Part shown: in pieces, positions 23,292 to 35,377 of the stretch
Position numbering within the stretch: position 1 is the stretch's first letter
Layout of the letters: every line of letters begins with the position of its first letter
Origin: Physcia stellaris
Taxonomy: Eukaryota; Ascomycota; Lecanoromycetes; Caliciales; Physciaceae
Length of the DNA stretch: 64,000 bases
Reading direction: 5' to 3'
NCBI GenBank assembly: GCA_018902385.1
Contig: JABSSW010000053.1
Span: forward strand, 124,001-188,000
Notes under the pieces: generated by a model
The model's database searches: none
The model's input: only the letters and a program-made list of their open reading frames with translations
What the model was told of the DNA's origin: nothing
Translations under genes and position numbers: made by a program

Positions 23292-24379
23292 TACCAAGGA
23301 TGCTCCTGTATTGGACGATCAGAGTTGACGATGCCGTGAAGTTGATTAAACTTACTCTTCCCTCCCACGTTAGGAACTTACCACTATCCCTCGGAGTTGT
23401 CGTGGCGATCACCTTCAGCATCGACGATACAGAATACTCGGCACTTATGGTTCCTTCAACTTCCCAGCTAACAGAGGCGTCTGCCGCCATATCACTTCGG
23501 ACGACGTATGAGCTGCAGCCCATACATAAGAGCTATTTGACTCACGTTGTGACTTCTCCGGGATGCATCGCGAGGACGGCAGTGCTGCTGCCCTTTCTTT
23601 GTAACTCGGCAGCCATATGCTAAGACACCGTGTTCGTCAAGGCTACTCTGCGTCTCAATCTTCTACAACGTACCCTCAGCATCTGGTTCAAGGCCGCTTT
23701 GGACGCAGCGTAAGCCGCGAATCTGATGGATGATCTCAGCACCATTCTATTCAATCCTAGATGCCATCGTACCCATCTTCGAAGCCTCGAAAGTCACCAG
23801 CAGAGCCCGAGTCGCTCGACATAAAAATCAAGGTCCCAATCGGGATCCCTGTCCGCAGAAGCTTCTGGGCAACGATAATGGGTCCAATTGCATTGGTTCG
23901 CAGATGATCAGAGAAGGAATCAAAGGATCTATGAGATTCAGCAAAAAGGGGTCGGAGCATATAGATAGCGGTTTAGTACACCTCTGTGGCTCTCTGGAGT
24001 CGTCAGAAGGAGCATGAGCAATAGATTGCTGCACTTACATTGGGATACCTAAGGATCCCAGCATTTAGAACGACTCGGTCGATTGCTTTCATCTTCATCA
24101 ACGCAGCTACATCGCTTGCAAACCTCTACTGGAACATAAGACTCTGCGAAGAATAATTGGATCACAACAGCCACAGACAACGATGCTAGCTTCATGGTCG
24201 ACATCACATTCGAACAACTGGCAAGAGCCCCGGTCGGCGGCGCCTGCAAGCGCCCATAGCTGGGACGCCTTTCCGGCATCACGGACGGTGGCTATCACAT
24301 GGTTTCCTCGAGCGAGTAGCTGGCGCACCCATTCTAGCCCAATGCCTCTACTGGCTCCTACGACGACCCAGGTCGACAT
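23292..24379 (-). CDS. Short-chain dehydrogenase/reductase (SDR), 8 exons
   Basis: Predicts a 243-residue classical-type SDR, an NAD(P)-dependent oxidoreductase. It shows the Rossmann motif GASRGIG (residues 8-14), the NAG motif (in RVVLNAGILRYPN), FMSSDSGSA, and the catalytic YAASK (Tyr156, Lys160). My exons are 24379-24182, 24125-24039, 23993-23980, 23928-23773, 23722-23674, 23619-23546, 23494-23356 and 23306-23292. All seven introns are GT-AG and 45-56 nt long, and the sum is 732 nt, exactly in frame. The third exon is only 14 nt; it supplies the RATEV that follows NAGILRYPN in this family. The last exon is 15 nt, giving the usual C-terminal GREHPW-type ending. The start is MSTWVVVGAS. It is divergent from cytochrome c. 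Substrate cannot be deduced. Confidence 0.88.
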
Positions 24380-24803
24380 ATTTCGAATAAGCACTGCAGC
24401 TTGAAGGAAGTAAGATGTACAAGATAGGCTAGAAATATGCAGAGGTGAAAGTTCGACCGATCTAGCTTGTATTCAGTCCCGAGCCTCGTATTTTGCCTGA
24501 TGATCGGATTCTGTTTTCAGGGAGTGAGGGGAGTATGGAGAGAAAGGCCCAGACGGTGAGTGCCAAGGTCTTGGCAACCGACGGGAATAAACCGGAATCG
24601 CCATGTCCGGATCCGGAGCAGTCCGATGAGTCGATGACAGGGCTGCAATTGGGAGCTCTTTGATTGGCCACATGCATCGTCATTAAATCTTGCATTTCCC
24701 ATTTCAAACTTCTGCATCTCATCAATTTTCTTTGCGCAACTAAAACAACCTTCATCCACCAACCCAGTACTCACCATTTCATTGCACACACATATCGCCA
24801 ACC
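24380..24803. promoter_or_regulatory. Divergent promoter region, SDR and cytochrome c
   Basis: A 424-bp intergenic region between two outward-reading start codons. A CCAAT box in reverse orientation (ATTGG at 24663-24667) lies 137 bp before the cytochrome c start. The CCAAT-binding HAP complex is an established activator of fungal respiratory genes, so control by it is a reasonable inference. Confidence 0.45.
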
Positions 24804-25584
<781 letters not shown>

Positions 25585-26400
25585 ACCTCCTTCATCTTAA
25601 CCCCTCATCATCATCTTTCTCCGCTCTGCGCACCCATGGGCTTATCGCCCCATGGCCAAAACCTGTATCACTAGTACTAGATTCGGTTAGACAGGATAAT
25701 TGTTGTGAATAGAAGTGGCTTTTTCCAGAAGTCGAGGCGTAGACTGGGACGCCGCAGTACATATTTATCTCTTCGGATCGAATCAATCGTCTCAACCATG
25801 CTCTCTTACAATACGCGAGTTCAAGTGACTGGCGGTCTATGGCCAATGTGCTGCATTGGACTCGCAAACTCTGCCTAATAGGGGCTAGGAACTTCATAAA
25901 AACAGCAGGCTACGTGAAGATCAAACATCTTCAATTATGACTCGCAGCTTGAAGTTGAGGGATACCTCAAGCAGATAGTGTTGGACGTGCACTGGGAGAT
26001 CTGCATCGTGCATAAGTGAGTCACGATAACACCCAATGAAGTCCCCACAGCATTTGAACCTGCAGCCTACCTTCTTCGGTCAAGAAGCTCCACGACTCTA
26101 TAAGAGAGCCAAAGTACGAAGGTATGTATGTTCGAATGTGATCAGACTACTCTCAGCTTTCGGTTTTCTAGCTAGTCACGCGACCTAAATACCTACATTT
26201 TCTTAATCTCAGACACAGTTTGGCAGGACTAGACCAGCACATCACCAATCCTCAAAGACCATAGCTAGGCATCTCAAGGATTCTCAGCTTATCCTTCTAT
26301 CTACCATTTGCGAGACCGTATCTCTATCGCATTCATCTTCTCGATCCTTCAGTCCACATCGCCAACCAATAACTTACAAATCGACCCTAAACCCACAACC
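25585..26400. other. Intergenic, no gene seen
   Basis: Contains the 3' end of the cytochrome c transcript and the presumed promoter of the downstream hydrolase, a CT-rich stretch just before 26401. I see no conserved open frame. Confidence 0.5.
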
Positions 26401-27800
26401 ATGTCCTCCCAAACCCAGTCTCCCTCCCCCTCGCCTCTGGCTTCGGTATCCCTCCCCACTTCCTCCTCCACTGTCAATGTATCCATCCTCAATACAACAG
26501 CACGCATCGACCGCCTTCCAACCTCATACCACTATCCTCCTTCCCACATTCCAGCACCCTTCACCCACCTCAACTGTCCCTGTTTCGCCTTCTTAATCGA
26601 GCATCCGCCCTCGGGCCAAAGAGTGCTTTTTGATCTCGGCATGCGCAAAGACTGGCAGAACCTCGCTCCGAGCATCGTCAGCATGATCAAGACCGTGGGC
26701 GCGGACATCAGGGTGGAGAAAGATGTATCTGAGATCCTAGAAGCGGGCGGGATCGACCTGAAAGACATCGATGGTATCATCTGGAGGTGCGTTTTCACTT
26801 TTGCCTGCCCTATCCACTTCTCTTTCCGCAAGATCATGGATTGGTAGAATTGTAAAGCCTGTTCAGAAATTTCTCTCTCTTCTTCTTTCGCATCTCAGAT
26901 CAAGAAAAAAACGTCATGAAAACCCCTACTCACGAAACAACGCACACTAAAACCACCCTCCAACCCAGCCACCACCACTGCGACCACACCGGCTCGCCCA
27001 CACTCTTCCCTCTCTCCACGAAACTCTACGTCGGCCCCGGTTTCCAAGCCGCCTTCACCCCAGGCCACCCCACCAACGCCTCCTCCCCAATCCTAGATTC
27101 CGACTACACGGGCCGCGAACTCCACGAGATCACTTTCTCTGCTTCCAGCCCCGTGGTAGCCGGATTCCGCGCGTATGACTTTTTCGGCGATGGGAGTTTC
27201 TACCTGCTCGACGCGCCGGGGCATTCCGAGGCGCATATGTGTGGACTGGCGAGGACGACTGCTGCTACTATAAACCGAGAAGAGCGGGAAGAGCAGGGGG
27301 ATGGGCAAAGAATGGGAGAGAGCTACATCCTCCTAGGCGCCGACACCGCACACCACCCCGCCGAGCTCCGCCCCTCCCCTTCCCTCCCTTTGCCCCCCTC
27401 CAACCCCCTCTCCCGCGTGCATCGCCTCGCTCCCTCCCCTCAAGCATTCATATCCCCCTTCCTGGTCTGTAAAGACGAAGTCACGCACAACGTTGCTGAG
27501 ACCGCGGAGACGATCAGGAAGGTGCAGGCGCTGGATGCGAGAGAGGATGTCCTGGTCGTGATGGCGCATGACCAGAGCTTGGTGGATGTTGTGCGGTTTT
27601 GGCCCGAGAGCGCGAACGCGTGGAGGAGGGAGGGGTGGAAGGGACGGGGCTGTGGGGGTGGTTGCGGGATTTTGGAGGGGAGGGGGTCTGAGTATGGAGG
27701 GGAAAGGGGAGGGGATCGTGGTGATATTCTCTGGGGGTCATTTGAGGGGAAAGGTATGTTGGAAATATTCTGGTTGCCGAGTTGGAAAAGGATGAGGTAG
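26401..27800 (+). CDS. Metallo-beta-lactamase-fold hydrolase (AHL-lactonase-like)
   Basis: Two exons, 26401-26786 and 26969-27800, encode 405 residues. The zinc-binding HxHxDH motif (HHHCDH, residues 130-135) is split by the intron: the exons join inside the Ser codon just before it. Other family marks are LIEHPPSGQRVLFDLGMRKD before it, and a DAPGHSEAHM segment and a LGADTAHH segment after it, which supply the later metal ligands. This matches the lactonase branch of the MBL fold, whose fungal members have varied and mostly unknown substrates. The intron of 182 nt is long for this window. The C-terminal third carries Pro- and Gly-rich low-complexity insertions. An upstream in-frame ATG at 26308 exists; I prefer 26401 because the N-terminus then matches the usual start. 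Confidence 0.85.
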
Positions 27801-29712
27801 GCGTTGAAGCCTGCTCATCACCTCTACAATCGGCTGATAGACTACTTACAGAGGCCCTGACTTGTGGCCGTTCTCAGCACTACCAATTCCCCTATTTCAT
27901 CCCCCGTCGCGCTGCATCTACAAGGCGACGTCGCCTTCGTAAGGGTCCAGGTGAGCCGAGGCCGGAGAGGCCGGAGCGCAAGCCGAGGCAGCCCCCAAGA
28001 CGCGCTTCGAGCGGTGCTGTGCGACCTTATTCCCGGGCACTAATGTAGTTTCTAGGCGGCAGGTTGATAGCCGCTCCATGGCGTAATCAAATCGTGCTAA
28101 CAATAATAATGGAATTCAGACTTCACGGCTCATAAGGCATCGGAACATCGGAAGGGCAACCTTGACGCTTGATCAAATCAGTATTACTTGAGATTCGTCG
28201 AACACCAGCTGGGGCGCCTGGCGATGAGCACGATAAGTGCATCGGACGGCAATGACAAGGCGGTGAGCTATCAGCGAGGATACGCCTGAGCTTTTCGATC
28301 CTTCCACCGAGCTACTGTTTCATGTTGTCGAGGAATCCACTTTCAAAGTCGTCAGCATTTGGATCTATGAACCCAGCCTTCCGCGGTACAAAGCCATCGG
28401 CGCTACGCTACAGGAGACTAAACCCGGTGATAGCCATAACGCTGCCAGTATCTCTTGCCAAGAATGCAGCGCGGCGGGGGTTTTTCGGTCATCTTCACAT
28501 CTCAATTGGGTATCAAGACAACGAAAAGCGCATCATCCGTTCGCAGCGCGCCCGCTTCATAGCAACAATGAGGCTTTGCTAAGTATAGTATCATCACTCT
28601 CAATCAACGTACGAGGATTATATTAATGCGGCGATCTACATATAGCTGAAGGGGGCATTTCCTTACAATCTGCACTAAAGGCGTCGTCTAGCGCATGGCC
28701 AGAGAGCCCCCCAGTATACGAGTAGTAGTACTGACACAGCTTCGGAGAATGCTCCTTGTGTTTAGAGCTATTGCTTTGAAGAGCGTCATCACAACTTTCA
28801 TTGCAATGTTCAATTTTCAGGATCTACAAGCGAAGGTTACTATGACCTACTATGACAAGAGGTTATTCCGACCTTTGGGAGGGTCGAAACCACATATCAA
28901 GAGTTCCAAGTTTGATCACGGAAGAAACCTCCTGTAAGCCGTGAGACAATAGGCAGGTGATCATTAGACCATGACTCAATTGAAACTTGTCAACAGGCGA
29001 GGCGACGCGACGCGATAAACGATCAAGATGAACGTAAGATTCCACTCATTGAAGCCGGAGATGAAGATAGGACCATCACATTGCAACGGGACCGCCTGTT
29101 ACTGTCTTCTCTTTCAAGCGATTCCACTTGCCGAAAGAACACCGATCAGGAAGTTCGTACTCGGTTAGGTGCTTGGCAAAATCTAATGGAACTTCTCATG
29201 GACTGAGTGGATGAAGAATGCTCCAAGACAGTAAGTAAGACTCGAAAGATCTCGACTTGATGGATTCGAAACAGCGGAGCCGGCGAGACTGATTGTCGGT
29301 TAACAGAGAGGCCTCGTATTCCTCATACGGGTATGTGTCTTACATGCAGATGCACTCGAGAACAACAACATGCGATCGCGAAGAAAGATCCTTCGAAGTC
29401 TTATCCCGTGCAGATCCTCTTTGAGCTTACCAAGCACAGTCATCTGCCAGTACAAAGGCCTTTGATCGATCATACGGGCATGAGTCTTACATGCAGATGG
29501 AATCGAGAACAACAACATGCGGTCGCAAAGAAAAGATCTGCATCCTGCGCGGATACCTGTCTCTGATCAGTCAGCTGAGCTAAGGCCTGTAAGCACTAAC
29601 AGTCCTCTGTGGCGATATCCGATTAAATTAGCCGCACTGGTCCATCTTTTTCCCTATATATTGACGGAATTGTCCGAAAATGCAAGCCTAAGCTGCAGGC
29701 AGCCTTTTCAGG
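27801..29712. other. Long intergenic stretch with one direct repeat
   Basis: No recognisable gene in 1.9 kb. It holds an imperfect direct repeat (listed separately). A CCCTATATATTG sequence near 29652 could be the TATA element of the following gene. Confidence 0.4.
29309..29538 (+). repeat. Direct repeat, two copies of about 82 bp
   Basis: Copies at 29309-29390 and 29456-29538, spaced by about 147 bp. Both carry CATACGGGYATG, TCTTACATGCAGATG and TCGAGAACAACAACATGCG at the same distances. Most differences are single substitutions. They lie 175-400 bp upstream of the start of the secreted protein at 29713. Confidence 0.85.
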
Positions 29713-30702
29713 ATGTACCGGATAAATGTGCTGTTTACCATGGCCTGCGTTTGTTTCTTTTGTGTCACGACTCGGTCGGTTCCCCTGGAGTATAGCATGC
29801 CACCTATCCCTCCCGGATTCAGCACTAAGATCGAGTTCGGTAGTAAACCACTAAACCCTGTTGGCGTATATATCAATGCAATTGAAGCCGTGAGAGAGTG
29901 GTCTCGAAATGCCTGGAATTCAAGATTTACTGGCACTACTGGTCTGATAGACTCCAAGCTTGGCATCGCGATCAGATGTGTTGAAATTGTTCAACCGAAG
30001 AAAGGACCTTCTATGCAAATGGGCGACGTTTTGCTTGGACTCCAATCCGGCGTGGTGGCAATGGCAGAAAGGAACCATTTTCGAGAGTTGGTTGTTTTTC
30101 TGCAATATCACGGTGTAGTCCGCGGTGTGGTCGAATTCACCCAGAGACTCCGATCCGAATTCGCTTTAGACTCTCCTTCTAACAGCAGTACTTTCGGAGG
30201 CGGGGGTCAAGATAATTCTAGCAGTCTGACCCAGGATTCAGGTCAGGTGTACGACCCAAACTATAAATATCACTGGCTATCCATTGATTGGCGTTTCGAT
30301 GGTCGCACCGTTCCTGCCTCGGAGATCTTCACTACTATACTGGACGCCATGATCAGTACCGCATCTGAAAAGCCTGATGCCGAGCGCTCATACATTTATG
30401 GCGTGAGCTCTTCGGGCAACACTGGGTTCAATATACATGAATTGACTTATACTGCGCCTGGAGGACGGAAACTTACTAATAATCTTATCTGCGAGTCCCT
30501 TTACCTGATCGCCCGTTTCATATTCATGAAGGAGCGCAAATTCCTAGAAACGGATTTCACTGTTTCAATTTTCAGGAAGACGATAGCGGAGGGCTTCTTC
30601 ATGAAGATCAGTGACGTTGAAGGCAATCATACTATGCCAACTGCAGTTGAGAGGAGGAAAATGGCGCGAAGGATAGCCACAAGCCCAAAGATCCTCCCTT
30701 AG
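29713..30702 (+). CDS. Secreted protein of unknown function
   Basis: An intronless frame of 329 codons. The first 22 residues form a signal peptide (MYRINVLFTMACVCFFCVTTRS). The mature part has no transmembrane segment and few cysteines. It has recognisable secondary structure (VGVYINAIEAVREWSRNAW; WLSIDWRFDGRTVPASEIF) and a Gly/Ser/Gln-rich linker in the middle. I do not recognise a catalytic motif. An extracellular or secretory-pathway location is inferred from the signal peptide only. Confidence 0.75.
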   Translation: MYRINVLFTMACVCFFCVTTRSVPLEYSMPPIPPGFSTKIEFGSKPLNPVGVYINAIEAVREWSRNAWNSRFTGTTGLIDSKLGIAIRCVEIVQPKKGPSMQMGDVLLGLQSGVVAMAERNHFRELVVFLQYHGVVRGVVEFTQRLRSEFALDSPSNSSTFGGGGQDNSSSLTQDSGQVYDPNYKYHWLSIDWRFDGRTVPASEIFTTILDAMISTASEKPDAERSYIYGVSSSGNTGFNIHELTYTAPGGRKLTNNLICESLYLIARFIFMKERKFLETDFTVSIFRKTIAEGFFMKISDVEGNHTMPTAVERRKMARRIATSPKILP

Positions 30703-33022
30703 CTCAAAGGAAGCCCCTCCATGGCTGCAGTTTCATGCTTCTCTTCCAATTCTGGTGGGAGACGCGGTTGATTCTAGAGTGGCTGAGAACAGCTTTCGTC
30801 GTATCAGTAATGCATTATACTCTCAATGCTCGAACAGCGAAATCAACATTCTTCCAAACGTCCAGATCAACATTTTACCATGATCCCGCATCGTCACCCA
30901 GAGCATCCTACAACGAAGCGTTGGATGGTGAATGAGGGTGGTAACTGTTGCTGCTTGAAGATTCGCCCGGCGACTTGCTTGGGGCCTGCTTTGGAGGTGT
31001 GGTGTGCGAGTCTATGTTCTGCATGCCTCGGAAATCTTCACGAGAACTTGGGAAGCCCAAAAAAGTGATCCAGGTTCACCGTGATTCTTGGCCGCGAGTT
31101 TGTTTTTTGTGTGCATGGACAGAAATGGGAAGGAGGAAGGTCTTTCCGATTCTCCTGCACAGCGTCTGCCCGGCCTCTGTGGCTCTGGTGCGTGGGTGCA
31201 ATATCACAGAGATGACTTGGGGAAGATGTGCCGAGCTCGACAAAAGGCACGGGCGGGGTTTGGGAAGTTTGTTTTTCTTTTTCTGCTGTGAGTGGGTGGG
31301 GAAAGAGTGAAAGTACTCGACGAGCGGTTTTCAGTCATGCGGAAATTAACTGAAATGGCATTCTCTGGTTGGATGAAGCTCCGGACTGATCAAAACCAGG
31401 TCCTTGCGGCGAAGAGGGTGCGCGAGATCTTTTCATGACGTCAAGACTCAAATCCGCTTCAAGAATCTCGTAGTCGAAGGAAGATTTCTCCATTCAAGTA
31501 ACACCACTTTTGCGACCTTTGCGTGTTTTTGATTAGCGTGATCCCAGTCGGAGGCTCCGTGTGGTGTGCGTTTTGGTGTGGGGATAGGATAAGCGTCTGA
31601 GATTAGACTCGGCCTTGTCCGTTGTGCCGCGGTTGGCTTGACGTGGAGATTCAAAGCTAGATTGTTCTAAAGCCTTTTCAGGAAGGCGTGGATATTCCCC
31701 AGGTTTACAAGGTAGAGGCTTCCTGGTCGATTATAGAAAAGATCACCTTCAAGATGTCCAGGCTAAGGGTCACATTTTTGACACCATCCAGCCTTCAGAC
31801 CCGATGGAGGGGTTGAATCACGCCACAGCGATAACAAATTACGAACTTTTGGTGATGAAAAACTCAGCGGAATTCAGATCTCAGGAGTCATATACTGTGC
31901 AAATGTTCGAGCCAGTGGACGCAGATATCCGGATGGCAATGTCACCCGATGTCACCTTTGCCGTGCCTAATCGAGGAGCACTTCAAGAACAGTACCAATG
32001 GCGAGAGACTCGTCGAAATAGTCAATCTGTAACAGAGAGAGAAGCAGCGCTACGGGAGGGCGTATGAGAGTCTCCCTAGTCTCAAAAAAGCTGCTCAGTC
32101 GTGGGGATGTTTACGTTTCTCCAATGCAGTGTGACAGACATGGGCGGAAATTCAATTCTGAGGTGAAGCCGACCTGTCCTCTAGGTGCTCTGACAACTGC
32201 CGTGAGCAATCCTTAAGCTTGAACATCCGCATTGAGTGACTCATCGGCAAATCTCGGCCGAGTTATTTGCAGGTGTGCGGAGGACTGGTCTCAGATATCG
32301 CCGCGGAGTCTGGGCTCCCCGACAAGAAAATGGCCATATTCACACAGATGGGATTTATTTTCATCCATTGCCTTTCAAGTGACCCCGCTGAATTAATCGC
32401 GTCAGCGTCCTGTGGCTTTCTGGAATATTGGACTAAGGCTCAAAGGACTTGTATCGTGAAACCCAATGATCATACAACACTAGCATCGTCTACACACAGC
32501 TAGCACGAGAAAACAACTACAGTCTGTCCAGCAATGATCAAAATATGATCAAATGCTTTCACGATGACTCTACAGCATATAGGTCACTGAGCGGTATGCA
32601 GATGAGTCCGCAAGCGCCTGGGAATGATCGACGTACGCAGATCTCCGCCAGTTAAAATCGGATATCCATAAACCGCTGAGGGTGTATGGTGGTACACGGC
32701 TTGTGCAGTGGCCGAGCATTACCGTTGTTGCTGATAACAGCATCCAATAGTAATGGGTTCTCTCGTTGCACCAAGAAAAAGAAATATGAACGTGATGTAC
32801 ATCCTGTAGCTGACCTACTCGACGATCTCGACCCCTGGGACCTTTGTCATCAATTGCCATGATCGAATCTGGCAGAAGAGAATTCGACCCTAAATCAAAG
32901 TCCCACTAGTGAGTGAGAAGCAGTTTTTTCCGAGTACTCCCTCGAGAAGCCTTGTGGTCCATCTTCTGAATATCGCAACTATACAGCAAATATTAACCCT
33001 TTCATCCGGTACAACTGTCAAA
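30703..33022. other. Long intergenic stretch, possible decayed coding
   Basis: No clear gene in 2.3 kb. A frame open from about 31681 to 32067 (FLVDYRKDHLQDVQAKG ... EALREGV) has fair codon character but no family I recognise and no flanking exons, so it may be a gene remnant. Confidence 0.35.
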
Positions 33023-33675
33023 ATGAAAGCCACAGTAGCTGGTCTCGCTGTCTGTTTCGCACTTGCAACTACGACGTTAGCCACGTCTCCTGCGCTGATT
33101 CTTGCCAATGTGAAGATCCCACAAGCTCAAGACTCTGGTACATTGACTGACCAATTCCATAGTATGACGACCTCACCCGCCAAATCCTCGACTCCCCGGT
33201 CCCGACGTACAAATACCTTAACTACACCGCCTGGGACTTAGGCAATGTCGTCGGTGGAGTGGTTCCCGTCAGACTCTCTGGCATTCAAGTACAGTCACCC
33301 CCGAACGCCATAAGCGCGACTGTCGCCTCTCAGCTTCGCGCAACCCCGGCATTTACGGTCGTAAGCCCATATAACTACGTCAGTCCGTACGACTTCTACT
33401 TCGCTTGTGTAATCGAAACTGACCAGGCTGTCGTCTCACCTCCTACCCGGTGCACGATTACCGTCGCAGGCTTCAGGAGGGGGACCAATCAGGAGAGCGC
33501 CCTCGCTAGTTACACATATACACCGCCGCCAAAAGATTTTGTGGGCAAGGCTCCGATGATACATGCTGTCCTGCCGGATTCGTTTCACGCCCCTCTGTAC
33601 AATATCACGGTGGCTCAGGATGACCCGTTAGTGAGGGTGGTCTTCGACAGTTTCTCCTACGCATTGTCCAAGTAG
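33023..33675 (+). CDS. Small secreted protein, effector-like
   Basis: Two exons (33023-33109 and 33163-33675) with a 53-nt intron give 199 residues. A signal peptide (MKATVAGLAVCFALATTTLA) is followed by a region beginning YDDLTRQILDSPVPTYKYLNY, typical of a large family of fungal small secreted proteins of unknown function. The mature part has two cysteines (in YFACVIE and PPTRCTI) that could form one disulfide. The intron lies near the end of the signal peptide, a frequent arrangement in secreted fungal proteins. The function is unknown; effector or surface roles are speculation. Confidence 0.75.
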
Positions 33676-34537
33676 GGTAGCCCGGGGAGGAAACATAGGA
33701 GAATCTGAGGGGGAAGTATTACAGCTTTTTTCAGACGGCAGGAGGCAGAATAGGAGGGTGAACAAGATTGTCATATGATAGCTCATGCTCTCCTTGCCGT
33801 ATTCAGCAGTATCCTTCGCATAATATACACAGCCCTTACTTCAATTTCGGAGCTAAGAATGTTTCTGTGTTTGATAAATACCTTTGCGCAAACCAGACAC
33901 GGCTGACTTGTCGATCACCAACTCTGCCCCCAGGTTCATCGCGCCCGGTTGAGGAAACATGTGCTCGGTGACCTGCTGGACATCGATTCCAGAATAACAC
34001 ACGAGGGTTTTATGGGAAAATAAAACGAGAACGTTGTCCTGTACTACGACCGCTCCTGCCTCAATCAAGTCCATTGCATTTCTCCGGGCGGTTTCCATCC
34101 TTCTGTTGAAACGTATTGAGTGACTACCGGTTTCATTGCTACCGTTTTGCATGCGAAGCTATTTACATCGAGATCTCGCTGATAATAGTCGATTCAACGG
34201 CATTACTTTCAATCGAATAAAAGTGCTGCAGATGAGGACTGCGTCTCTTGTGAGGGTTTACAACAAGGGGAGGGGATTGGATCTTTTTTCGGCGATGGCG
34301 GGTTAGGCGATATTTGTTTAGATCCATTGATTCTATCTTTTTTTGTTTGGAGATGAAAATTCTTGTTTAGTTACGAGTTGGGAACTTTGGACTCTGTGTG
34401 TGCGGAAGGTATTAGACGAAGATGTTGAAGAACGGTGACAATACAGACGTAATATAACAAAAACTAGAACTGCGACAGCAAAGCCATAGTAACAAACAAG
34501 CGGTATTCTGGGCTCCCAGACAAGAACCAGCCTTAAT
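33676..34537. other. Intergenic between convergent genes
   Basis: Holds the 3' ends of the secreted-protein gene and of the BLOC-1 subunit gene. No further gene was recognised. Confidence 0.5.
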
Positions 34538-35026
34538 TCAATACCAGCTATTGCCCCTCTTCTTCCCCCCAGCGCCATCAACACCAACCCCATCCCGTCT
34601 CTGATCCTCCTCTTCATCCGCAATCCGCATCGTCTCCTCCAAGACGAGTAAATCCTTCTCCAGCATCTCCGCCCAATTCTGAACATCGCCCAACTCTTTC
34701 AGCTTCTTTGCGCCATCCTCAACAACCTTGTCATACTTCCTACTCTCTTTTCCCAGCGCATCGGTCTCATTCTTGACTTCGTTTTCTTGTTCGGAGATTG
34801 CGATCGCGTTGTGGTGGATATCTTGTGCTCGCGTCTGTAAGGCGGCTGAGACTGACGAGCCGGTGGAGTTGAGAGAGGCGAGGAAGGCAGCTCGCGCTTC
34901 GGCGGTCTGCTGTGGTGTTGGAGATGCAGGTTGGGTGAATGAGATGTGGGGGGCGCTGGGTGATGACATAGGTGCTGAGGTCGAGCGAGCATCGAGCAGT
35001 TGACGAGTGAGGGTGCGGGGACTCAT
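34538..35026 (-). CDS. BLOC-1 subunit 1 / GCN5L1 homologue
   Basis: A single-exon frame of 162 codons. After a Pro/Ser/Thr-rich N-terminus of about 35 residues comes a helical region, ARAAFLASLNSTGSSV ... KYDKVVEDGAKKLKELGDVQNWAEMLEKDL. It matches the GCN5L1 family, including the diagnostic KELGDVQNWAEMLEKD (human KEIGDVENWARSIELD). In animals the protein belongs to the BLOC-1 and BORC endosome/lysosome complexes; in fungi the homologue is thought to act in endosomal sorting. The C-terminus is acidic and Gly-rich. It is divergent from the gene at 35378. Confidence 0.82.
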   Translation of the reverse strand: MSPRTLTRQLLDARSTSAPMSSPSAPHISFTQPASPTPQQTAEARAAFLASLNSTGSSVSAALQTRAQDIHHNAIAISEQENEVKNETDALGKESRKYDKVVEDGAKKLKELGDVQNWAEMLEKDLLVLEETMRIADEEEDQRRDGVGVDGAGGKKRGNSWY

Positions 35027-35377
35027 GCAAGTAGTATGAGCTATTTTTGGATCAAGGGCTAGGCCTGATCTGTCAAAAGATCGTCGATCTAGCGCGTTTC
35101 GAAATTCGGTAGGATCAAATGTAGAAATACTTTAGGAACCATTTCTGTATCACCACCTTTCATAGTTACACAACCTCTCGTTGGGTGATCATATAACGGA
35201 CATCAGTTGTGTCCAATACGTATGTAGTCTACAATGGCAGGGGTTTTGATCTAGCACTCTTCAATGCAACCGCCACTTTCAATAGCAGTGGCTCGTATTT
35301 CATAGGAAAACTGTGGGAGGATTCTCTTTCTTCTTTTCTTTATCTGGAGATCCAAGATCTGTTCTTGTCACTTGAGT
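35027..35377. promoter_or_regulatory. Divergent promoter region, BLOC1S1-like and ubiquitin-like genes
   Basis: 351 bp between two outward-reading start codons, so it must contain both promoters. I see no motif specific enough to name. Confidence 0.4.

Noticed and set aside
27239-27741. Gly/Pro-rich frames overlapping the MBL-fold gene
   Set aside because: They are off-frame readings of GC-rich coding sequence without homology.
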